Origin: Salinivirgaceae bacterium
Lineage (GTDB): Bacteria > Bacteroidota > Bacteroidia > Bacteroidales > SZUA-534
Reading direction: 5' to 3'
DNA length: 64,000 bases
Assembly: GCA_017645945.1 (NCBI GenBank)
Contig: JAGCNL010000057.1
Span: 1-64,000, forward strand
Part shown: piece by piece, positions 25,290-35,100 of the stretch
Layout of the letters: each line of letters begins with the position of its first letter
Position numbering within the stretch: position 1 is the stretch's first letter
Notes under the pieces: model-generated
The model's input: the letters and a program-made list of their open reading frames with translations, nothing else
Told to the model about the DNA's origin: nothing
Database searches by the model: none
Made by a program: the position numbers and the translations under genes

Positions 25290-27989
25290 GTGTTGAAAAC
25301 AGTCAGACCAGTATCGTTTTTTTATTTGGCATTGGCATCAGTGCTGCTGGTTTGCTGTTCGCCGGCCAAAAACACGCCCATTCACCGCGGCTATCACAAC
25401 CTGACGGCCAAATACAATGTCTATTTCAATGGAAACGAGGCGTTTAAGTCGGGCATGCAGAACATCTACTCGGCTCACGACGAGAATTTCGCGCTCATTC
25501 TGCCAGTGTTTGTCTATAGCGACAAGGAGGCCGCGCTTACCTCGTACGCCGACATGAACCGCGTGATTGAGAAGAGCGAGAAGTGCATGCGCAAGCACTC
25601 CATCTCGGCCAAGCCGAAAACCAAAAAAGGCAAGAAGCTGTCGGACAAGGACAAGGCTTTTCAGAACAAAAACGAATACGTGAAGTGGATTGACAACGCC
25701 GAAATACTTGAAGGAAAGGCAAAAACCATCAAGCAGGACTATTTTGCGGCCATTGAGCAGTTCACCCACATTGTCCACCAGTACGACGAGCAGGACACCA
25801 AAACCGAAGCCTACATCTGGCTGGCACGCTGCTACACCGAAATGGAGAAATACTCGCAGGCCGACGATTTCATCAGCACCGTGACGGGCGACATGAGCAA
25901 GGTGTCGCGGAAGATGGGGGCGCCGCTGGCTCAGACTCAGGCCGACATTCTGCTGCGGCAGGGACGCTATGCCGACGCCATTCCATTTGTGGAGACGGCA
26001 GTGAAGAAAATCCGTCGCGACAAGCGGGAGAAAATCCGCCTGATGTATATTCTGGCGCAGCTCTACCAGTTCAACGAGGACAACCGCAAGGCAAGCGAAT
26101 GGTATCAGAAGGTTATCGACAAAAACCCTGATTACCAATATGTTTTCAACGCACGCATCAACAAGGCGAGCCTCTACAGCAGCGAGTCGGGAGGAAGCGC
26201 GGCACTGCAGCGCGAGCTCACCAAAATGCTAAAGGACGACAAGAACACCGACTATCTCGACCAGATTTACTACGCGCTGGGCAACATCGCCTACAACGAG
26301 ATGCGCGACGACGACGCTCTCTGGTACTTCAAGCAGTCGATTGCCGCAAGCACCACCAACGACAATCAGAAGAGCATCTCTTATCTGGCCGTGGCCGACA
26401 TCTATTTTGACAAGCCCGACTACCGCAACGCACAGCTCTACTACGACAGCGCAATGGTCAACTTGCCGCACGAATACCCTGATTATCAGAATATTCGCCG
26501 CAAATCGGAAAACCTGACCGACCTGGTGAACTGCATTGAGACCATTCAGACGCAGGACAGCCTTCAGAAACTGGCAAAAATGAGCGAGGATGAGCGCAAC
26601 AAGGTCATCGACAGAATGATACAAGAGGTGAAGAACCAGGAGCAGGCCGAAAAGAACCGCGAGAACGCAGCCAAAAGCGAACTGGCACAGGCGCAGCAGA
26701 TGAGCCGCCAGAACACGCAGACGGGCAGCAAATGGTATTTTTACAACCAATCGTCGCTGAGCCTTGGGCAGGAGGAGTTCCGCAAGAAATGGGGCAGCCG
26801 CAAGCTGGAAGACAACTGGCGACGCAGCAACAAAACCGTCACCGAGTGGGACGAGGTGGGAAGCACAGCTGAGGCTGAGGAGGCTGAGGACGCAAAAAAA
26901 GGCCTGGACAACAAGAGCCGCGAGTACTATTTGGTCGATATTCCACTCACCGACTCGGCTTTTGCCGTTTCGGAGCAGAAAATGGAGATGGCCTACTTCA
27001 ATCTGGGCGTGGTCTATAAAGACAAATTTGCCGACTATCCGCTTGCCATTGACGCTTTCAACGACTATTTGAAGAAGTACCCGAAGTCGGAAAACGAGGT
27101 TTCGGCAATGTTCAATCTCTACAAAACCTACCTTTTGCAGAAGGACTACGCCAACGCCGACATCTACAAGAAGCGGATTATCAGCGAGTATCCTGATACC
27201 GACTACGCCAAAATCCTCAACGACCCCGACTACTACAAAGAGCTGGAAAAAGCTGAGAATGAGCTGAATTTCATGTATCAGGTTACTTATCGCTACTTCC
27301 TTAACGATGAGTGCGACAATGTATATTCAACATTCCATTATGTCGACTCGCTCTACCCCGACAGCAAGCTGATGCCTAAATTTGCCTTAATCAACACGTT
27401 ATGCCAGGGCAAATCAACTGATAGTTTAACGTTTGAGGCCAACTTGAAAGCGTTCATCAGCAAGTATCCGAAGAGTGAGGAGGCAGGCTACGCACGCGAC
27501 GTGATTGCCGCCCTGAACCGCAAGCCGCACGAGGTGGAGGAGAAAACAGAGGAAGAGCTTCTGGCTGAGGAGGAGCTGGCTGCCAAGGCCGCCTACGACT
27601 CGCTTGATGTGTCGCTCTTCAACTATGATGCCAACGAGCTGCACTACTATATTGCCATTGTGGACAAGCACAAGCTGGAGGAGAGCCGCGTGCGTTTCGG
27701 CCTCATCGACTTCAACGATGAGTATTTCGACTTCATGAACTTTGATGTGTCTGCCACCCGACTGACAGAAGATTACGGCATTGTGATGGTTGAGAAGTTC
27801 AAGAACGCACGCATGGCGCAGAACTACATTGAGTCAGTGATTGTTGCCGGCGAGGTGTTCGACGGTGTGGTGAGCGACAGCTACAAGCAGTACATCATCT
27901 CAAAATCGAACTACGAGAAACTGCTGCAGGACGCCAACGTTGACCGCTACAACAAGTTCTTCGACCTTAACTACAAGTTGAATCCATAA
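25290..27989 (+). CDS. porW: Type IX secretion system lipoprotein PorW/SprE
   Basis: 899 residues from a GTG at 25290; a TTG is the next codon, and no ATG precedes the signal. The lipobox is LVCC near residue 23. Directly after it comes the segment YHNLTAKYNVYFNGNEAFKSG, which I associate with the PorW/SprE family, then a long array of TPR-type helices (NPDYQYVFNARINKASLYSS, YPKSENEVSAMFNLYKTYL). PorW/SprE is an outer-membrane lipoprotein on the periplasmic side needed for T9SS secretion and, in gliding species, motility. A phosphatase lipoprotein gene follows 11 bases downstream. The gene supports an active T9SS together with the sorting-domain protein at 29105-36643. Confidence 0.85.
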   Translation: MLKTVRPVSFFYLALASVLLVCCSPAKNTPIHRGYHNLTAKYNVYFNGNEAFKSGMQNIYSAHDENFALILPVFVYSDKEAALTSYADMNRVIEKSEKCMRKHSISAKPKTKKGKKLSDKDKAFQNKNEYVKWIDNAEILEGKAKTIKQDYFAAIEQFTHIVHQYDEQDTKTEAYIWLARCYTEMEKYSQADDFISTVTGDMSKVSRKMGAPLAQTQADILLRQGRYADAIPFVETAVKKIRRDKREKIRLMYILAQLYQFNEDNRKASEWYQKVIDKNPDYQYVFNARINKASLYSSESGGSAALQRELTKMLKDDKNTDYLDQIYYALGNIAYNEMRDDDALWYFKQSIAASTTNDNQKSISYLAVADIYFDKPDYRNAQLYYDSAMVNLPHEYPDYQNIRRKSENLTDLVNCIETIQTQDSLQKLAKMSEDERNKVIDRMIQEVKNQEQAEKNRENAAKSELAQAQQMSRQNTQTGSKWYFYNQSSLSLGQEEFRKKWGSRKLEDNWRRSNKTVTEWDEVGSTAEAEEAEDAKKGLDNKSREYYLVDIPLTDSAFAVSEQKMEMAYFNLGVVYKDKFADYPLAIDAFNDYLKKYPKSENEVSAMFNLYKTYLLQKDYANADIYKKRIISEYPDTDYAKILNDPDYYKELEKAENELNFMYQVTYRYFLNDECDNVYSTFHYVDSLYPDSKLMPKFALINTLCQGKSTDSLTFEANLKAFISKYPKSEEAGYARDVIAALNRKPHEVEEKTEEELLAEEELAAKAAYDSLDVSLFNYDANELHYYIAIVDKHKLEESRVRFGLIDFNDEYFDFMNFDVSATRLTEDYGIVMVEKFKNARMAQNYIESVIVAGEVFDGVVSDSYKQYIISKSNYEKLLQDANVDRYNKFFDLNYKLNP

Positions 27990-28000
27990 ACTATCTGAAA

Positions 28001-28807
28001 ATGAAAGGCTTATCAGTCATTATGGGACTAGTGGCGGCTGGCATTGTCGCTACATCGTGCACACCAAAAACCAACAGCCAGACGGACGGCGAGCCGATGA
28101 CTCACCTGCTGCTGGCCACAGGCTGGTTCCAGCAGTCGGCCGAGATGCGCGCCTGCTATTACCAGTCGTACACGCTTGCCAAAATGGCGCTGAAAGAGAA
28201 TCTTCAGAACTACAAGGGCACGAAACCTACAGCCGTGGTGCTTGACATCGACGAAACGGTGCTCGACAACAGCCCCTTTGAGGCCAAACTGATGGGCGAC
28301 CGCCAGAACTACTCTGACAGCGCGTGGATGGCTTGGTCGGCACGCGAGGAGGCACTGGCACTGCCCGGAGCAGCGGAGTTCATTGCCTACGCACGGGAGC
28401 TTGGCGTGGAGGTTTTCTTCATCTCGAACCGCATTCTTGAGGAGCGCGACCGCACACTGCGTAACCTTGCCTCTGCAGGAATGGCCGTTGATTCAGCTCA
28501 CCTGCTGCTCTACGACCTCAGCAAGAAAACATCGTGCAAAGACGAGCGCCGCAGCCTGGTATCGGAAAGCCACGAGATATTACTCTTCATCGGCGACAAC
28601 CTGGGCGACTACACATCGCTCTTCGACCGCCGCGACAGTCGTCTGGCTCTGCATCTGGCCGACTCGCTGCGTGACGATTTCGGACGCAAGTTCATCATCC
28701 TGCCCAACCCCATGTATGGTGAGTGGGAGAACGCCATCTACGACCACAACTACAAGCTGCCGATGGCCGAAAAGAACCGGATGATGCTCGATTTGCTGCG
28801 GAAATAA
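28001..28807 (+). CDS. Acid phosphatase / 5'-nucleotidase lipoprotein, e(P4) family
   Basis: 268 residues. A lipoprotein signal with lipobox ATSC (Cys20) precedes a HAD-type class B/e(P4) phosphatase domain: the catalytic DIDETVLDN is at residues 82-90 (nucleophile Asp82, acid Asp84), FFISNR is motif II, and FIGDNLGDY holds the motif III aspartates. The family removes phosphate from nucleotides such as NMN or AMP at the cell envelope, a salvage role. It probably shares the porW transcript. The relation to secretion is likely only positional. Confidence 0.93.
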   Translation: MKGLSVIMGLVAAGIVATSCTPKTNSQTDGEPMTHLLLATGWFQQSAEMRACYYQSYTLAKMALKENLQNYKGTKPTAVVLDIDETVLDNSPFEAKLMGDRQNYSDSAWMAWSAREEALALPGAAEFIAYARELGVEVFFISNRILEERDRTLRNLASAGMAVDSAHLLLYDLSKKTSCKDERRSLVSESHEILLFIGDNLGDYTSLFDRRDSRLALHLADSLRDDFGRKFIILPNPMYGEWENAIYDHNYKLPMAEKNRMMLDLLRK

Positions 28808-28950
28808 GCTTCGTTTCCGCCAAATTTGAAAGACTCATTACCGAATTTGAATTTACCCCCGCCGAATTTTAATTGTGCAGGCAAAATGGGATTCAGGCTC
28901 CTTACATTTGTGCCATCAGGTAATCCCATAGAAAAAGATATTTCCAGCAG

Positions 28951-28983
28951 CACCTCCAACCCCCAATAGGAGGTGTTTTTTTT
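28951..28983 (+). terminator. Terminator of the porW-phosphatase unit
   Basis: CACCTCC pairs with GGAGGTG around an 11-base loop, followed by eight T residues, about 144 bases after the phosphatase stop codon. Confidence 0.85.
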
Positions 28984-29032
28984 GTGCCATAGCAAAACAA
29001 TATCAGATAGAAAACTATAGACCTGCGCAGCT

Positions 29033-29067
29033 AAAAACAATAGGGGCTGCCATTGCTGACAGCCCCC
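29033..29067 (-). terminator. Terminator of the 2512-residue protein gene
   Basis: On the minus strand GGGGGCTGTCAGCAATGGCA-type stem (arms GGGGCTG / CAGCCCC) is followed by ATTGTTTTT. It lies 38 bases past the stop codon. Confidence 0.8.
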
Positions 29068-29104
29068 GAACAACTCTAATTATACGCTTTGAAACGCATT
29101 CCTT

Positions 29105-32100
29105 TTACTTAATCATCACGCGCTTGCTCGTGCTGCCTGTCTTGACAACATAAACGCCAGTGCCCTCAACCTGAATCTCGGTGCGGTCGCCGTTGACAGC
29201 CTCGCGGGCAATCATGCGGCCCATGGCATCGAATACCAGGATGTCGTTCTCGGCGTTCTCTACAACGATTGTATTGCCGTGAGCGTAGATGTTAACCTCA
29301 TCAGCTGCAGCCTCAGCATCCTCAATTCCGACGTACGACGGATTCTTCTCAAAGATTGCTGTGAACGGCTTGTCGATGTTGCTCAGCAGAGCTGCGTCGA
29401 TAGTCACTGAACGCGGGTTATCGGTGTTGCCGTCGCTCCATTTTTCGAAGTGATAGCCAAAGTCGGCCGATGCGGTGAGTGTTGCCACAGCACCAAATTC
29501 GAACGAGCTTGAAGCACCGTAAACTGTACCGTTCTCGGCAGCCACTGTGATGGTATAAAGGTCAGCCTCGAACAGAGCTGTGAGCTTGCGGTTCTTAGTG
29601 ACGGTGATTGTGCGCGGGTTCTGAGTGTTGCCGTCGCTCCATTTAACGAAGTGATAGTGCTCAGCAGCCTTAGCGCTGATTGTTGCCTCCTCGCCGTGCT
29701 CGAAGGTGCCTGCGCCAGAAACTGTACCGTTCTCAGCCGACAGCTTAACCTCATAAGTATTGATTTCGAACGAAGCGCTGAACTCAGCATCCTCAACCAC
29801 TGACAAGCGGCGTGTTGCGCTTGTAAGGCCGTCGCTCCATTGTGTGAAGTGGTAGCCTTCATTGGCAACGGCTGTGAGTGTTGCCACAGAACCATAGTTG
29901 TATGTGCCAGCACCCGAAACAACTCCGTTAGCTGCCTCAGCGGCTGTGATGTTGAAGGTATTTACTTCAAACTCTGCTTCAAATGACATGCTTGAAAGCA
30001 CTGTTTCTGTACGAGTTTTGTCTTTCACACCGTCACTCCATTGGATGAAGTGGTAACCCTCATCGGCTTTGGCGGTAAGAGTTGCGCTTGCACCATGGTT
30101 GTAGTAGCCTGCGCCCTCAACCGAGCCGTTCTGAGCGTATGCGCTGACATTGTAAGCGTCAACCTCGAACTCAGCAGTGAACTTCTTGTCCTCAGTGACA
30201 ATCACGCTGCGCGAGCTGCTCAACACGCCGTCGGCCCACTTGGTGAAGTGATAGCCATCGGCTGCTGTTGCGCTCAGTGTTGCAAATGAACCATAGTTAT
30301 ATGTGCCTGCGCCTGTCACTGTGCCGTTGGCGGCTGCAACTGTAATCTCGTAGCTATTGACATCGAATTCAGCCTTGAGGTCAACATCGCTGGTTACGGT
30401 CACCTTACGCGGGTTGACGCTGTTGCCGTCGCTCCATTGTGCAAAGTGGTAGCCCGTGCTTGCTGTTGCGGTGAGTGTTGCCTCAGCGCCGTGGTTGTAG
30501 GTTCCTGCGCCTTCAACCGAGCCGTTCTTGGCCGATGCCTTCACAGTATAAGTGTTGATTTCAAATGCTGCGGTAACATTAAGATTGCCGCTTACATTGA
30601 ATGTGCGATTTGCCTCGGTGTTGCCATCGCTCCAGCCTGCAAAGTGGTAACCTGTGCTTGCAGTTGCGGTGATGGTGGCAGGTGCGCCAAACTCAAACGA
30701 GCCGCCGCCTGTCACTGTGCCGTTTGCTCCAGCTGCCACGGTGACTGTATAAGTGTCAACAGCGAACTCTGCGCTCAGCGATTTGTCGCCGTTCACGGTA
30801 ATAACATGAGTGGCATCGGTGCTGCCGTCGCTCCATTTCACAAAGTGATAGCCCACATTGGCAATGGCAGTGAGTGTTGCCTTCTCACCTGCAGCATAAC
30901 GGGCACTGCCTGTTACTGCGCCGTTCGGGCCTGCTGTTGCGGTAACGGTGTAGAGTGTCTCTTCGCTGAACACTGCTGTCAGATTCCAGTCGCGCTGAAC
31001 GGTGATGCTGCGCGAAGCTGATGTGTTGCCATCGCTCCAGCGGACAAACTTGTTGCTGCCAGATGGAGTTGCCTCAACGTTAACCACATTGCCATAGTAG
31101 ATTTTCGAGCCGGCATCGCTGCTAACTGTTCCCTTTGTATTATCGCTCGACGAAACAACAACGCTGTATTCTATCGGCATGGTGTAAGCAGTGTAATTTG
31201 CTACAGTGGTCTCAACTTTGAAGGAACGTGTGGCCGATGTCGAAGTGTTTTCCCAATAAACAAACTTATATCCTGGCTCAGGAACAGCCTTCAATGTTGC
31301 TGTGGTGCCATATTTATAAGTGCCCGTGCCCACAACAGTGCCGTGCTCCATTGTTGCATCGATAGTGCAATCTACGCCTTCAACAACCGCTCTAATTGTT
31401 TCGTCGCCGGTGACAGTATAGTCGAATGGGTTCGCGGTGCTTAATACCTCACCCTTGCTGTTGCGCCATTCAACAAAATTATAGTTGTAGTTTGGCGAAG
31501 CGGTGAGTTCAATTGTATTTCCATAATAAGTGTCTCCCCAAATGTTAACCGATACGTTGTTGCCAACGGTATTAATTGTGTAAGTTTTAGTAGTCATAAC
31601 AGCAACGTAATTACCACCATTCACTGCTGTGAACTCACGAGGGTTAACAGTGCTGCCGTCGTTCTGCCATTCTACAAACTCGTAGCCCTTATTAGGTTTG
31701 GCGGTGAGTTTAACTGTGCTGCCGTGAGCATAGGTGCCTGTGCCCTCAACGGTGCCGTAGCCCGATGTAGCCGAACCCGTGATATCATATTCGTTGATTG
31801 CGAACTCGGCGGTTAATTTGACATTGTTATAAACGTCGATGTGATACCATGAGGATGTTTCTCCATCGCTCCACTTCACAAAGTGATAACCCTCATCGGG
31901 TACTGCGTGCAGACTGGCAACATCGCCATAATAAAATGCACCCGTTCCATCAACAGTTCCGTTTTGGGCTGTTGCGTTGACAGTGTATTCTTTGGCCGAA
32001 ACCAGAGCATAGTAGTATTGGTCGTCTTCAACAGTGACGGTGCGCGGATTGTCGGTGTTGCCGTCGCTCCAACTGCTGAACTCATAGCCCTCGAAGGGTA

Positions 32101-35100
32101 CGACGGTGAGAGTGGCCTCTGTGCCATAGGTGTAGGAGCCTGTGCCCTCAACAGTGCCATAGGAGGCATCCGATGTAATATCGTAGCTGTTGATTTCGAA
32201 CAGCGCCTCTAAACTGATGTCGCCAGTTACATACTCCCCGCGGGAAGAGTACGGATAGCCGTCGCTCCAGCCTGCAAAGTGATAGTGCTCGTCAGGAACA
32301 GCATTGAGATCTGCCAAATTGCCATAATCGTATGCGCCTATGCCCGATACCGTTCCATTCTCGGCTTGAGCCGTAACAACAAACTCAGGTCTCTGTATTG
32401 TAAAATCTATAATTCCTTTACTACTAGTACCATAAAATCCCACTCCTAAATAATACTTCTTCCCGCCAACCAAATTATATGAGAAGAGGAAGTTAGTCCC
32501 CTCTCCTGCGTCATCGTCATATGTCAATTGGATGCTTTTGCTTTCATCGTAAAGATAACCATAGGTGTCGTAGTTTGTATGAGAATAGAACTTATATCTG
32601 CCCGACAGTTCAGGAGTGAACTCCAAATTGTAATACTGGCGTCCCTCCGAGTACACCGTATTCTCACCCACCATAACCTGATTAGGACAAAAATTGGCTG
32701 TGAGGTTGATATCAGTTTCTGCTATAATAGTAAAGTCGGCAGATGTTTCGCCATTGCTCCAACCCAAAAAGTCTATTCCCTCGGCGGGAGTGGCACTGAT
32801 GTGAACCTCGTCGCCATAAGAGTAGGTGCCGGAACCTTCAACAGAGCCCCATACGCTATTGTTGGCCGCAATGTTCACTTTAATGCCCCTGTAAAGCCAA
32901 ACCACTATATAGTTGTTCGGATTCCAGCTGCTGTTCCATCCCGCGGGCTGGCTGTAGCCCTCGCAGAATATGGGGCGGAGGCTGCTGCAATTGTTGAACG
33001 CATAATAGCCCATTGAAGTTACCGACTCGGGAATGGTTATCGTGGTCAGGGCGCTGCAGTACTGGAACGCATAACTACCGATTGAAGTTACCGACTCGGG
33101 AATGGTTATCGTGGTCAGGGCGCTGCAGTACTGGAACGCATAATTGCCGATTGAAGTAACACTCGAAGGAATGGTTATCTCTGTGATTTTGTCGCAGCTA
33201 TAGAACGCATAATTGCCGATTGAAGTAACATTCTCTGGAATGGTTATCGAGTTCAAAGCATCGCAGTTGTAGAACGCATTACTACCGATTGTGGTCAGGC
33301 TTTTGGCCTTGCTCAAATCAACGGTTGCAAGGTTGCCGCAGTTTTGGAACGCATTACTGCCGATTGTGGTAACCTTGTCGCCCACATTCACTGTTTTGAG
33401 CGTGCTGCTTCCTGAGAACTTTGTGCCTACAGCGTTGGTATTGAAGGTGAGCGTTTCAATGGGGCAGTTGCTGAAAGCATCGCTGCTTATTGAGGTTACA
33501 CCACTGCCAATTTTGATTGTCTTCAGATTGGGGCAGTAAGCAAACGCTTGGCTGTTGATGGTTGTGACACCGTCGGGAATGGTTACCGATTTCAGGCTTT
33601 TGCAGCCTCTGAATGCGGAACTATTCACTGTCACTGTCGATTCGGGCAGCGTGATGCTGGCGTCGCTGCCAGTATAACCTATCAGAGTGGTTTTAGCCTC
33701 GTTGCTGAACACAAAATCGCCCTCGGTGTAGCCAGTCATCTTGCCGTTGCGCAATCGCGCGCCCCAGGTCGAGGTTTCGCCGCCCGCCGGGCCTGCGTAG
33801 TTAAGGTTTCTGATGCCGTAGAAGGCGCTTTCGCCGATTGAGGCAACACCCTCGGGCACGTTAATGGTCTCCATGCCGTAGCATCGGTAGAATGCATAAT
33901 TGTCAATAGCAGTAACCGACGACGATATTTTGATTGAAGTGAGATTCGAGCAGTCTGAAAAGGCATATTCCGCAATCATTTTCGTTTTGTTGCTGATGGT
34001 GCACTCGGCAATATTGGTCGAAGTTGCTTTGTACAGAACAATATACGGGTTGCGCTGGTTGCCCAAATACAAGGCACCGTCCTGCTCGGTGAACTTCACA
34101 TTGATGCTGCCTTCAAACGCATCGCTCGCCACGTGTGCGAATGTTTCGGGAACAGCCACATCGGTCAGTTCATTGCAATAGCAGAACACACCGCTATTCA
34201 GGCTTGCAAGGCCTGTGTTCTTGCTCAAATCAGCGCTTGCCAGTTTATTGCAGTATTCAAACGCATAACTACCGATTGTTGTAAGGTTTTTGGCCTTGCT
34301 GAAGTCTGCTTTTTCAAGATTTGTGCAATACGAGAACGCCATGTAACCAATCGAAGTAAGCGACTCGGGGAAGGCAGCCTCTTTCAGCGCGTTGCAATAT
34401 TGGAACGCATACTGGCCGATTGTCTGAAGGCTTGTGGCGTTCTCCAAATCAATCTCGGTCAAATTATCACAACTGTAGAATGCTTGTTCGCCAATGGTGG
34501 TAAGGTTCTTCGCGTTTTTCAGGTTTACCTTTTTCAGATTGTCGCAATCGCAGAATGCCTGGTAACCAATTGATGTAACCGATTCGGGAAGGGTTATCTC
34601 GGTCAGATAGTTATTGTCATAAAACGCATACTCACCAATGGTGGTGAGGCTTGTGGCGCTCAAATCAATGGTGGTCAATTTCGGGCAACTATTAAACGCA
34701 TAGCTATCAAAATAAGTGAGGCCTGTGGCTTTGCGGAAATCTATTTTTGCAAGATTGTCGCAACCATAGAACGCATAACTGCCGATTGAGGTAACACTCG
34801 AAGGTATGGTCACCTGTTTCAGTTTGTCGCAATCGCAGAACGCATAATTGGCAATGGTGGTAACAGATGATGGAACGGTGAACGCGGTGTCCGGGTTAAT
34901 TGCCAGATAGCATAGCAGAGTTTTTCCGTCGTCGCTGTAAAGAGCTTTGCCGCCAGAAGAACCAAACGATTTCAGTTTGGGGCTGTTGAAAAACGCCTTA
35001 GTACTTGCATACGACAGGTTTTTTGCGCCGCTCAAATCAGCCTTTTCAAGATTGGCGCAACTGCTGAAAGCATAGTCACTTATTGTGGTAAGGCTTTCGG

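Noticed and set aside
28750..29073. Minus-strand frame with repeated FKFGG-type residues
   Set aside because: It overlaps the end of the phosphatase gene and both terminators; the repeats come from AAATTTGAA-like DNA words.
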